Below are positions 43,549-53,895 of a stretch of 64,000 nucleotides of DNA, piece after piece. This DNA comes from Omphalotus guepiniiformis (lineage: Eukaryota > Basidiomycota > Agaricomycetes > Agaricales > Omphalotaceae): contig JAQOOI010000019.1 of NCBI GenBank assembly GCA_028554645.1, forward strand, positions 186,001 through 250,000, written 5' to 3'. How positions within the stretch are numbered: position 1 is the first letter of the stretch; the number at the start of each line of letters is the position of its first letter. Both the position numbers and the translations under genes were made by a program. The notes under the pieces are model-generated. The model did no database searches. It was given only the letters and a program-made list of their open reading frames with translations, and had not been told where the DNA came from.

Positions 43549-45091
43549 ATGTGCTTCAGAACTACCTCTAGAATCAGTACCGCGTCTGGTGGTCAAGTTC
43601 CTGTCTACAATTATTCCTACTCCTGTTACACACCTCAAGACGATGAAATGCTGGTCAAGTATCTAGCGAAGCATTGTCCGATGCCATTTGGCAGGTCGTC
43701 GCCCAAAACATATCAAAACTTGGCTTCTCATGTGAGTCCTGACTCCTTTTAGCTGAACTAAAAAGGCATAAATCTTCACAACTACAAAATGTTACTCCCC
43801 TGTACAGATCTCCTCAATGGCGCTTTCGTTACCGCAGTATGTCGGGATATTTCAATGAATGGATCCGAAATTATCAGAATTTGCCCATCAACTCCGATGT
43901 TTCGGCTGCCAGATCAAGCAGCTACGAAATCCGAGTACCTAGATACGATAAGTATAGCTCCCATGAACAGGAGGACCATACCTTTGCTAGATGTCTAGCA
44001 TATAACAATGCGAGTAAAGAAGAAAGAAAGAGCATTAGAACCTATCGGTCGTTCACAAAACAGCATAAAGTTTGTGCTCCCAGTCATATTTCGTGAAGTT
44101 TCACCGACTAATTGTCACTGCAGGAACGGACACCACAAGAATGGAGAAGAAGATATGTATCGTATCGGGACTACTTTGATAACCTCATTGGCCATTACCA
44201 AGTGGAACTTGATTTGGGTCAGCACCCTGAAAGAGATACAGTAGACACCAGCTCTGGCCTTGAGGTGAACACTTCGGGTTCAGTAGTTAAAACTATCCAG
44301 TCATTCAACGGTGAGAATACTTACATGACCACTTGCACCGCGACAACACTCATCTCACTGAAGGGGAGCCTAAACAACCGGACGACGACGGGTACGAACT
44401 CTCCGGGATCTCCGGGGAGTCATATTTTGCTATTCGGCCGGTGTATGCAGACATGTACAAGAACGGTGAAGCAGACACGCATTACCGATGCGAATTTCTG
44501 GCTAACCTATCTTCATATAGCGGATTACTATGAGTTTGATGATCAGTCAGTTGAACGTCGGACATCGAACGAGTGTTCCATTCAGAATGACTCACTCGAC
44601 TCTGAAATGCTATTCGGATTCGAAGATTCGGGGCATGGCTCCGAGATAAACTTGAACTTCGAGCTTGATCACCAACCTTCGGATGCTTTTGGAGGCGAGT
44701 CTGATGCTACACAGCTGAAAGGGATTTCCGAACGAGACGGCAGCAAAGGTGAAGCATATAATCGTACTCACATTGGTATATGAAGCAATTAATAGTTTCT
44801 CAAGGTTTCACTTTGATTGACCTTACAAAAGACGACGACGAGAATCGAATTAGTGACTCAGAGAATGGCACAGACGGCACTCAAGAGCCAGCTTTTGCTT
44901 TGATTGACCTTACAAAAGACGACAATGAGAATCAAATTAGAGACTCAGAGAATGACACAGACGGCACGGAAACGCACCAAGAACAGGACAAAAACGATTA
45001 CTCGCGCTTCGCGCCAGTTCCCTCCAATGATAATGCTTCACACACCAAATTTACTTGGCCAACATCTGATTTGTCGCTCCTCATGCGTTGA
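43549..45091 (+). CDS. Double Rap1-type Myb protein 2 with tandem SIM-like motifs; first intron breaks frame
   Basis: Paralogue of the preceding gene. Exons: 43549-43731, 43808-44069, 44124-44310, 44364-44465, 44521-44748 and 44796-45091. Module 1 is YTPQDDEMLVKYLAKHCP...TYQNLAS plus SPQWRFRYRSMSGYFNEWI; module 2 is EDHTFARCLAYNN...YRSFTKQHK plus TPQEWRRRYVSYRDYFDNLI. All later joins keep frame, but exon 1 (183 nt, phase 0) and exon 2 (needs phase 2 to read SPQWRF) do not fit: the natural donor CAT/GTGAGT and acceptor GTACAG/ATCTCC put exon 2 one base out. The gene may be a pseudogene, may start downstream, or may use an acceptor I cannot see. The last exon carries TLIDLTKDDDE and ALIDLTKDDNE, two copies of a sequence matching the SUMO-interaction motif consensus with its acidic flank. 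Confidence 0.55.
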
Positions 45092-45378
45092 ATGACCAGG
45101 GGTGTCTTCCGAACCAAATAAGTACGCCCCAAAAGCCGTCTACCTAACATGTATACATACATGAGTATGAAATATTCCCTCTTAAAGTGAACGTTCCTTC
45201 GCAATTACCTTGACTCTGCAAAATTGCGCACTTCGGTGTATTATCTTGAAATCTTTACAAGCGTTCATCAGTGTATGATATAGTTGGTACCTTTGCATCG
45301 CGCATTTTACTTGAGAAGCCGTGAATTCCATTGCAAATAGTACTAAAGCAGAAACTTTGACGAGATGGTGCAGGAACG

Positions 45379-45615
45379 GTGCAGGATCCCGCCGGCTGTG
45401 ACAACGGCGAAAACAAGATTCAAACTCCGGTTCGAAATCCGACTGTTTGGCAAATTTCCTCGAGTCCAGAACACCTACTGTACCTCCACCATCATGTTCA
45501 CGATTTTGCAATTGAAAACGCGTCTTTTCTCGTCCTGCATCTCCTGAGCCAACATCCGCGTATAAAGTATACTTACAAGACCGAAGTTGATCCCAATGGC
45601 AAGGGCACAAGATAG
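45379..45615 (+). other. Unassigned coding-like fragment
   Basis: The plus strand reads about 78 codons with protein-like composition, including PVRNPTVWQISSSPEHLLY and HVHDFAIENASFLVLHLL, and ends at TAG. No start codon, upstream exon or family is recognised. It may be the end of a decayed or lineage-specific gene. Confidence 0.25.
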
Positions 45616-46177
45616 GTGAAAACCAAATCGAATTCAGTCTGGGGACTTTCACCCGAGCTTTCCATCGTACGAGATTGAACGTTCTTGATAATCGATGAGA
45701 TTACTTCTAATATATATACCTAACGTAGGAAAGCCCGGTGTGCGTTTTCTCCCCACTCGCTATTCTTGAATACTGGCCAATGCCTGAGCACATGAACACC
45801 AGTTAATGTGGCAGGGTCAGTCGAGCTACCATGGGAAGGAAAATGACCTGGCTTTGACTCAAGACCACAAGTCGTCCAATGCTCTAAGATAGCCGGATCA
45901 ATCATACGTTGAACACTACGGCAGACGCAATGGTTCAGTGTTCTAATTCCGTCAATTACGGGTCCTCGTGACCAAGGTGCCGATATTTCCTTCCTTCTTT
46001 TTTTCCATACTGAACACCGGTTTCTCGATTTAACACAGTATAACCTTCTTAACTTTCTGATGCTCTCGTATCGACCTCGAGGTCCTGCATGCAAAGGAAC
46101 GCTCACGGGATCGCTAGATGTACGACAAGCATGGATGTGGCTGAGCAAAGGTCTTTCCGGGCTCTGTTGGAAATGAG

Positions 46178-46184
46178 TATAAAA
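46178..46184 (+). promoter_or_regulatory. TATA box of SGNH esterase gene
   Basis: TATAAAA about 44 bases upstream of the preferred ATG at 46228. Its closeness to the alternative in-frame ATG at 46207 (23 bases) favours 46228 as start. Confidence 0.55.
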
Positions 46185-46227
46185 GCTGCTTCTAGATAGG
46201 CGAGAAATGTTGTGGTCGCCTCGCATC

Positions 46228-47575
46228 ATGAAGACACCTTGGCTCTTCGCTCTTGGTCTCGCTGCACTTGGTAGCGTTCAGCCTCTGTCCCTTGCTCCGA
46301 GGCAAGACGGAAATGATGGTATACACCTCGCGGTATTCCCCACATGTGGGCAGCTTTCGGGAAAGGTGTCGGATGTGAATGCGGGGGTTGTGCCAGGATC
46401 CGTGAAGACGATTGTTTCGTTTGGGGTACGTTGTGGATATTTATGTTTCGGAGGGATACTTACATCATTGATATAGGATTCGTATACGGATGGTGGCATA
46501 GATAACGGATCAGCCCTTCTCCCTCCTGTTCTGATTCCACCTAACGATGAAGCCGGTGGAAGATCAACTAACGGGCCCGTGTGGATTGAGGACGTTGCGA
46601 GCGATTGGAACGCGCACCTGATGGATTATGCGGTGAGCAGGGTGTTACGCTTCGACGATTTCTGTATTGAGACTCAAGTAATTCAGCAATGGGGTGCATG
46701 TACCAACTTGTCACTTTGGCCGAGCAATCCTAGAAAGGTGGACTTTGTCGGACAAAGTTCGTGGATCCTGCCCTAGTGGGCTAAGATTGTATCGGGCTAA
46801 CTTTAGCTGAATCGGAAGTGCAAACGTTTCTGGGTCAATCGAACAACTTGGATCCCGATACTACATTGTATAGTATCTTCTTTGGGATCAAGTAGGTCAA
46901 TGTCTACTAATTTCCGTCTAACACTGATTGCCTCTCTTAGTGATTACGTGGCGTCTCTGAGTGAGTGAGCGACGCTCTTGCTCCCGGTACATACAGCTTC
47001 CTCTGACAATCACATAGTCGACGGTGACCATATGCCAGAAGCCGCCCAGACAATACTAAACGAGATTGAAACACTCTCAAGCCCGCCAACAAATGGAAAG
47101 TCATTCTTGCTTTTAGATGTTTACGGTCGAGGAAACACGTCGGCTGCTGGAGAGGCCTACAAGCAGCAAGTATTTGACGGGCTACACGCTTTCAATACGG
47201 GTTCTCGGAAACTGAACGTAGCCTACGTCGATTTAGCACCTATATGGGACGGTGTCCTCGGCACATATACAGGGTACGTGTGCGGGGGGGTGCCTCGGTT
47301 ATATCGTATTGTGCGCTGCTGACGAGTCAACTTGTAGGTATAGAGCTTTTGGGTACACCAGCCCTGATCAGTGTACTTCGTGCACAAGCGATTGCGACGC
47401 TAATGGTTGGTGTGAAGATGCTGCGCATCACTTCTACTGGATCCCGGGGTAAGTTATATGGTCACTGAATTTAAGAGGTACACGCTAACGAGTGTCCTAT
47501 AGACATCCATCGAAAGAGACGCATCGTATCATGGCTGACTTTGTGGATTTGGTTATTCAGAATTGTAAGGTGTGA
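46228..47575 (+). CDS. Secreted SGNH/GDSL hydrolase (CE16-type esterase)
   Basis: Secreted lipase/esterase-like hydrolase of about 329 residues in eight exons: 46228-46425, 46477-46632, 46687-46756, 46807-46891, 46941-46960, 46997-47273, 47338-47448 and 47503-47575. The signal peptide is MKTPWLFALGLAALGSVQPLS. The first exon junction falls inside the GDSL motif, giving VSFG|DSYTDGG with the nucleophile Ser. GRSTNGPVWIEDVA is typical of the fungal acetylesterase-like subgroup; QWGACTN stands where block III carries the conserved Asn; the C-terminal block HHFYWIPGHPSKETHR supplies the catalytic His. A C-terminal Cys-rich insert (QCTSCTSDCDANGWC) is likely disulphide-bonded. A 20-nt exon (46941-46960) encodes NDYVASL with its flanks. 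An in-frame ATG at 46207 would add seven residues before the signal peptide. Confidence 0.85.
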
Positions 47576-48483
47576 TATGGCAATAGACGCTTACTGAAAA
47601 ATCTGGCGGCCGTTCGTGTCATATTGAGGTTTACTTAAAGGTAAGATGGTCAAAACATCGATAGGGTCCGGCATACACCCAAAACTCGGTGATAATGTTC
47701 TACCAAACGTGAATCCCCTTCGCTCGAGCGGCAGCTAGTGGAATTCGATTCGGCAATCTTTGATTCAGAAAAACTACGGCCGCCTTGTTGTCCTCTTTCA
47801 ACTATATCGTAGCACGGCGCCGTTGTGACACTTTGGGAGTAAGAGTGTGTTCAAATGTCTTCGCAAAACAAACCTGAGCGATCGATGTCGCCGCAAACGT
47901 ACCTGTGGCTATAGGTCGTTAGGAGATGCCAAGGTAAGTGCGGCTGCGCTCATCGTCGCTCGCCAGGGCGAAAGCAGTTCGCAACGGCTCCCGTGTCCAC
48001 CCAAAGTTTTACAGTCCCTTGGTCATCGCGAAGAGGCTACAGCGACTTCGCGACCGATATCATGTAGTGCGAGAAATGTGAAACTAATTTGTTATGTTCG
48101 CTGGTTGCTCGTAAGTGATACATATTTCGAATTGCGTCTCGTTGGAGGGCAGTTTCATTTACTATTTTATTTAGGCTCCTTGACTTATGTTGAAGTAGGC
48201 TGAGCGTTTCTGAGCGTCTCTGCGATCTGAAATTGTCTCATCAGCAAGAAACTCTCCGTCCCCGGCTATCTTCTAGACTGATTGAAATGTAAGAACGGTT
48301 TACTCAGCCTTTATTGTCTGATCACTCGGGGTTCGCGCGAAAATCCATACTTACTATACTACTTTGTCACAATTGGCTTCAAGTCGTGCTGTGCCCCGGT
48401 TAATGAAGCAAATATGAGCAATATGCACTCAGAAATCCCGGAGCCAGTATAGACAATTTATGCTCAATGTAGGCTCATTCAAC

Positions 48484-48505
48484 GCGACGCGTCATTTGCG
48501 ACGCG
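48484..48505. repeat. GCGACGCG direct repeat upstream of SOD
   Basis: Two GCGACGCG octamers lie 14 bases apart at 48484-48491 and 48498-48505. The reverse complement CGCGTCGC occurs once more about 450 bases past the SOD stop, at 49876-49883. The octamer is CpG-rich and not accounted for by coding sequence. Confidence 0.5.
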
Positions 48506-48516
48506 AGATACGAAAG

Positions 48517-48523
48517 TGAGTCA
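48517..48523. promoter_or_regulatory. TGAGTCA (Gcn4/AP-1 type) site
   Basis: Perfect 7-base AP-1/Gcn4 bZIP core about 100 bases upstream of the SOD ATG. A related TGATGACATCACTCA stretch lies just downstream (48531-48545). Fungal bZIP factors of this type respond to oxidative stress and starvation, which fits an SOD gene, but binding is inferred. Confidence 0.5.
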
Positions 48524-48556
48524 CATGACTTTGATGACATCACTCATCGATTATAT

Positions 48557-48563
48557 TATAAAT
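48557..48563 (+). promoter_or_regulatory. TATA box of SOD gene
   Basis: TATAAAT about 62 bases upstream of the SOD start codon. Confidence 0.6.
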
Positions 48564-48624
48564 TGCAGCCATCGCCTGAGTTATCTCTCTTCCACGCAAC
48601 CACCATCTTTGAATATTAGCAGAA

Positions 48625-49432
48625 ATGGCCAACACTCTTCCTCCTCTTCCCTACGCTTACGATGCTCTTGAGCCTTACATCTCTACGGAGATCATGACTC
48701 TTCACCACACGAAGCATCATCAGACTTATGTCAATGCTCTCAATGCTGCTGAGGCCGCCTACGCCAAAGCTTCGACCCCCAAAGAGCGCATTGCTCTCCA
48801 GGCTGCCCTCAAGTTCAACGGTGGTGGTGAGTACCAATTTCACCGTCCAAATTGCACGGGCAAGGTTTATCGTTCTTGTATACTCATTGCGTTATCGAAA
48901 TTCCCTCCCTATCAAATCTTGATCAGGTCACATCAACCACTCTCTTTTCTGGAAGAACCTGGCCCCATCTTCTGCCAAGGGCGGTAACGGCGGTGTTTTG
49001 AAGGACGGTCCTCTCAAGGATGCTATCGTTGCTTCTTTCGGATCTCTCGACAACCTCAAGAAAGAGTTCAACGCTACCACCGCTTCCATTCAGGGATCTG
49101 GATGGGGATGGATTGTAAGTTCTGGAACCCTGGTTCACTCGGTTCTGTAATACTGAAGTACTCGGTTCCTAGGGTGTTAACCCTGCTACCAAACGCCTTG
49201 AGATCGCCACTACTGCGAACCAGGATCCTCTTCTCACTCACGTCCCGGTCATTGGTGTCGATATCTGGGAGCACGCTTTCTACCTCCAGTACAAGAACGT
49301 CAAGGCTGATGTATGTATTCCATACTCTGTGGTATACTGGATATAAGCTAACTAAGTTCGCAGTACCTCACTGCCATCTGGTCCGTCATCAACTTCGACG
49401 AGGCTGAGGCTCGGTTCAAGGAAGCTCTTTAA
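48625..49432 (+). CDS. Manganese superoxide dismutase
   Basis: Dismutates superoxide to oxygen and hydrogen peroxide. The 198-residue product comes from exons 48625-48826, 48927-49114, 49173-49310 and 49364-49432. All four metal ligands are visible: His in [12 protein letters not shown], His in HINHSLFW, and Asp plus His in [26 protein letters not shown] has the Mn-type Gly/Gln arrangement. The N-terminus starts directly at [17 protein letters not shown], with no mitochondrial presequence, so this is the cytosolic MnSOD form seen in some fungi, unless an upstream exon exists. Codon choice is strongly biased to C-ending codons in the exons, as expected for a highly expressed gene. TATA and bZIP-type sites precede it. 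Confidence 0.95.
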
Positions 49433-50502
49433 GCCTGCTACTTTATGGTTATCGCGATGCTTGTCGGTTGGAAAGAAAAGGAATCTGTACAAACGAATTG
49501 TCCTCGGAGACAAAATGAATTGCTAATGTATCACTAAATTCGTTATCCGTGCTTCGTTATCTAAATGTTCTTCCACTTGCGATTGTCAATGTCAATGTTT
49601 CGATAGTGGCTGTACGCCATGCAATGAGAAATCACATCAGAATGGCGAGAGAATGCAAGAAGTACAAGGGTCTAATACATTTCCAGGTTTATCGTATAAG
49701 TTGGTTGCTTCCCGTGTTCTATCATTTGCTATACACCCTTTTGACCCTTCCTATTCCAGGTCTCGTCAACAGACTTGTTTTATGAGCGTTGTCAAACCCT
49801 TCAGTCTGGAAGTTACATACGCGACGTGCACACCATAATCACGTGGTAACGCGACGATTCGCGATCGAAATGGGTCGCGTCGCGTGTCCTGTAGCAAGCT
49901 GAACTGAAGTAGAATGTATCTCATACCTCAAGATCTTCAATGGACGATACGTACGGGTTCCATTCTACGAGTGCAGCTGTAACCGATCCTCGTGTCAATG
50001 ACTCGACCTCTAGCTCATTGGCTAGCCATCGTGGTGGAAAGGACCGCGCGCAGGACCCTGAGAAACGCGCTGATGTTGGTGTATTTTAGGAAGGTAATAG
50101 TTTTCCTTCAACTGAATCTAGCAGGATGACTCGGAAAACACGATCGTCTCGAAAGTGTTGTTAATTCCTAGAGAGGATGTATCCCTTCCTTCCACGTAAG
50201 TATGGCTATGAGAGCGCGGAATCAGTAGCTATATATTTATTTCTCATTTCCCTGCAAAGGCGTTGGGCTAACACGCGCGAGTGCTTGATGTTGCTTGACA
50301 AATTTCTTTGATAATTTAGGATCCACCGTCTTGAATCTTCATCCATAGGTATTCATCGTGCCCAGTGCACGTGCTCAAACGTTCAGGTTTTCAGGCGCTT
50401 AACGTTTTCTCATCTTCCAACTTAAATATGGCTGGCTCTCGCGGTAGCTGCTCGTTCTTATTACACTTTTTACATTTTCTTTGCTCGTTGTGTTACTCAA
50501 AC
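49433..50502. other. Intergenic
   Basis: About 1.1 kb between SOD and the first kinase-like gene. It contains a TCACGTGG palindromic E-box near 49839 and a CG-rich CGCGTCGCGTG element near 49876-49886. No coding sequence is supported. An in-frame ATG at 50428 would extend the next gene but is in a T-rich leader-like stretch. Confidence 0.4.
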
Positions 50503-51826
50503 ATGCCCAGTGTTCAGGAACAGCCGTGTACCTCTATGAACGCGCTGATTCGGGATAAATGCATACGGTGGTCGTATAGCATGATGGTACAGAATAATAT
50601 CATCAACCTTGATGAAAAGTGGATCGATTCGCTGGAGAAGGATGAACAGGCTGTATATATCTCTCCGTGGAAAATTTTGCACCGTGAAGGTACGGGGATT
50701 CCGGCAGACGAGATCATCTCGGATTCGGCGGTCGATTCGATTGATGACAAGGTTGGTGCTTTTCGATACCGTCTTTAATCTAGAGATTGACCTAGGAATG
50801 TATGACAGTATGAAGGAATTCCCAAGCTCGAGGAACCGATTCCTATGGAACATCTTCCCGACTATCTCATCGTCAAAGATCCGGACAATGAAACACAAGC
50901 TCGCGGCATGGTTTCAGACTTGGATTTGTTGAATACTAGTCAAGAGTTTAGATTCGTGCGAGTCCTTGTAGACGGTCAAACCCGTAAGCTGGCGCTACAC
51001 TTTATGTGATATTTTAATTGAGGGTATCAAACACAGGAAACAACACAGTTGCCTATCTTGATTTATCTTCTGCGAAATATCTTGGGACAGGCAGCCACGC
51101 ACACGTCTACCGAGGCCGCTTTCGCCTTCCCCCTCCCTACACCGTCCCATCTTCTCGAACGGGTGAGGTTACTGTTGCGGTTAAGATCTCAAATCTAGAT
51201 TGCATCGATCATGAGATGCTTTTGAACGAAGGGAAAATGTACGAGTCGATGCCACAATATCTAAGTGAAGACTGGTCGCCGGAGTCGGACTATGACGAGA
51301 ATGGTGTTGCGGTCTTTACAGCGATCGTTCCTCGGTTTTACGGCATATATATGCTGGACTGGGAGGCTGTTGGATCGGGGACGCCTCCACCGGTCATGCC
51401 TGTGCTGGCGTTGCTTGAGGAGTGTGGTGAACGGGTCCGAAGAAGCAATTTGACTCATGATCAAAGGTAAGTCCCCATTGAAGTACCCGTGTTTACCAAT
51501 CGTACCTCATCTATGGGTCACAATTCAGGATAGAGATACTTTCGCTTGGAGCTCGACTCATCCGCGCTGGCGTCTCTCAAGGATCCTTCTGTGAGCGCAA
51601 CATCCTCATACAACCTGGGCCGTTGTCAAAGCTACCTTCCGAGCGCTCGATGGAAACACCCAGTTTTCGAATAATTGATTTTGGGAGGGGGATTCTTCCA
51701 CCTCGGGCTGATCACTTTAGCTCTAAACTTACCTACTACTACTCCCCATCGATCGACGAAACACGGAAATGGGAGTCTGCACTTCAGAGAGATATATCTG
51801 ATATCAAGTATGTAGTAAGATGCTAG
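50503..51826 (+). CDS. Kinase-like protein 1, catalytic loop degenerate
   Basis: Protein-kinase-fold protein of about 383 residues: exons 50503-50751, 50809-50983, 51037-51466 and 51529-51826. An N-terminal extension of about 180 residues (WKILHREGTGIP, PMEHLPDYLIVKDP) precedes a kinase-like domain. The glycine loop is YLGTGSHAHVYRGRF, the ATP-site Lys is in VAVKISN and the helix C Glu is in LLNEGKMYE. The catalytic loop reads AGVSQGSFCERNILIQPG, where active kinases have H-x-D at the QGS positions; the downstream Asn is kept and DFG is intact (RIIDFGRG). The missing catalytic Asp suggests a pseudokinase. The C-lobe stops soon after DFG, so the activation segment and helices F-I are reduced. 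I chose the ATG at 50503 because it aligns with the start of the tandem copy; 50428 is an in-frame alternative. Confidence 0.68.
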
Positions 51827-52069
51827 TTCTCGAGCCGGCACCGGCGGGAGCCGCTACTGCAGTATTTTGGTTTTGCATGTAATTACCTACCACCCAGGAA
51901 GTTAGTTACCTTTATCTCTATTTATTATATCGATGCTTACAATGACCTTCAGTGCCGCCGGGGCCCTGGGCCGTTGACCGACTTCACGTGAACAATGCAG
52001 GAACGCTTTTCGATGACTACTCGTTCTTCATTATCAGATATCATCATCTTTGCTATTTCTTTGCTCAAA

Positions 52070-53522
52070 ATGTCTAGTATTGAAGAATGGCCCAGCGAGC
52101 TCACTACTGGAAATCGCCCGCCGAACAAAAGGGACGACGAGTCGTGTTCTTATATGAACGAGGTGTTTCAATATAGATGCATACAGTGGTCGCGTGGCAT
52201 GATGATTGAAAGCCCCATCGTGCTTGATCGCAAGTGGATGAACTCGCTGGAGAAGGATGAAAAGGCTGTATATATTCCTCCGTGGAAAATCTTGCATCGT
52301 GAAGATACGGGGATTCCAGCAGACGAGATCGTTTCGGATTCGGCGGTTAATTCGAACGATGACAAGTTTGGTTCTTTGCGATGCCGTCTTAGATCTAGAA
52401 ATTGATCTAGAAATATATGGCAGTATGAAGCGATCCCCAAACTTGAGGAACCAATTCCTGTGGAACATCTTCCTGACTATCTCATCGTCAAAGATCCAGA
52501 TAATTATACGCATGCCCATGCATATGATCACTTCGACTCGTTGAGTCTCAATAAAGGGCTCAGATTTGCGCGAGTCCTTGCAGATGGTCAAACCCGTAAG
52601 CTGGCATCACACTGTATGTGATATCCAGAATTTTAAGGGTTTCAATATGTAACAGGAAACAACACGGCTGCTTATCTTGATTTATCTTCTCCGGAATACC
52701 TCGGGATGGGCAACCACGCACGCGTCTACCAAGGCCGCTTTCGTCTCCCCCCTCCTTACACCGTCCCATCTTCTCGAACGGGTGAAGTTACCATTGCGGT
52801 CAAGATCGCAGACCTGAACTCTTTCGAGAATCATGAGATGCTTATGAACGAGGGGAAAATGTACGAGTCAATGCCAAAACATCTAAGTGAAGACTGGTCA
52901 CCGGAGTCAGACTATGAAGAGAATGGCATTGCAGTCTTCAAAGCGATTGTCCCTCGGTTCTATGGCATGTACATGCTTGACTGCGACCCTGTTGATTCGG
53001 AAAAGCCTCCACCGCGCCTGCCACCTGTGCTGGCATTACTTGAGGATTGTGGTGAAGAGGTCCAAAGCAGCGAATTGACATCTGCTCAAAGGTAAAGCCC
53101 CATTGAAGTACCCATGTTTACCGATAATGCCTCATATGCATTTATCACAATTCAGAAAAGAGATATTTTCCTTTGGAGTTCGACTTGTCCGCGCTGGCAT
53201 CTCTCAAGGTTCTTTCTGTGAGCGCAACATCCTCATGCAGCCTGGACCTCTGTCAAAGCCACCTGCCGAGCGCTCGATGGAAACACCTAGTTTTCGAATC
53301 ATTGATTTTGGGAGGGGTGTTGTTCCACCACAGGTTCAAATTGAAGTTGATCAGAGTCTGTTGGACGACTGTACTCGCTTTAAACGCGCCTACCGTCGTG
53401 CAATAAACCCGGAAATATGGAGATGGGAGTCTGGGCTTAAGAGCGATATAGCTGATGTCAATCATATCGTTACTGGTTCGCGTCTCCGTTACCGTGGATC
53501 TAAGCCATTCATTGTGTGCTAG
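52070..53522 (+). CDS. Kinase-like protein 2, lost splice donor
   Basis: Tandem paralogue of kinase-like 1. By comparison its exons are 52070-52366, 52424-52595, 52656-53091 and 53156-53522, which would give about 423 residues. The features are the same: YLGMGNHARVYQGRF, IAVKIAD, LMNEGKMYE, the degenerate AGISQGSFCERNILMQPG and RIIDFGRG, with a longer C-terminus than copy 1. The donor of intron 1 is broken: copy 1 reads AAG/GTTGGT, while here it is AAG/TTTGGT (first base 52367). The neighbouring GTTTGG one base upstream would shift the frame and stop after about 35 codons, and retaining the intron also stops early. A downstream start in exon 3 could still give the kinase-like domain alone. 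Exon identity between copies is high, so duplication is recent. Confidence 0.58.
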
Positions 53523-53895
53523 ATCTCGAGATACTGCAGTACTTTTGATTTGTTTTGTCCGTGACTACCTACTATCATGCCAAATGATCACTATACACTC
53601 GAAAAGTTATTTACCTTGAGCTTTATAAGTATACCGATATTTACTTACAACCGCTGGTCCTGGACCGACTCCACTGGACGCAACCGTGCTCGACTTCACG
53701 TGATTGTTGCCGACGGCTAGTATCGCGGCAGCTTCTTCTGACCATTCTTCATGAGTCAAATCTCTTCAACTCAGTCATGAATTGCTTCTTGCTTCTGCAC
53801 CATTTCGTCTCGAATTCTGTATTTGAAGCTACGCTACTGGATATCTATCACCAATCGAGCTTACTGGGCTACCATCAACTACCCCAAGACGACAA
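53523..53895. other. Intergenic
   Basis: A 373-base gap between the kinase-like gene and the AlkB gene. No coding sequence or clear element is seen. Confidence 0.45.

Larger units (their letters stand above)
45092..46227. other. Intergenic with a coding-like fragment
   Basis: About 1.1 kb between the second Rap1-like gene and the esterase. It holds the possible fragment at 45379-45615 and the esterase promoter. A long minus-strand frame at 45720-46229 overlaps that promoter and has no family features. Confidence 0.35.
47576..48624. other. Intergenic, includes Mn-SOD promoter
   Basis: About 1 kb with no supported gene; the plus frame at 47847-48203 has no motifs. The proximal 150 bases carry the regulatory sites of the SOD gene, listed separately. 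Confidence 0.45.

Noticed and set aside
45429..45441. GGTTCGAAATCC resembling a tRNA B box
   Set aside because: No A box or cloverleaf could be folded around it at the right distance.
45720..46229. 169-codon open frame on the minus strand
   Set aside because: It covers the TATA box and start of the esterase gene and has no family features or hydrophobic pattern.
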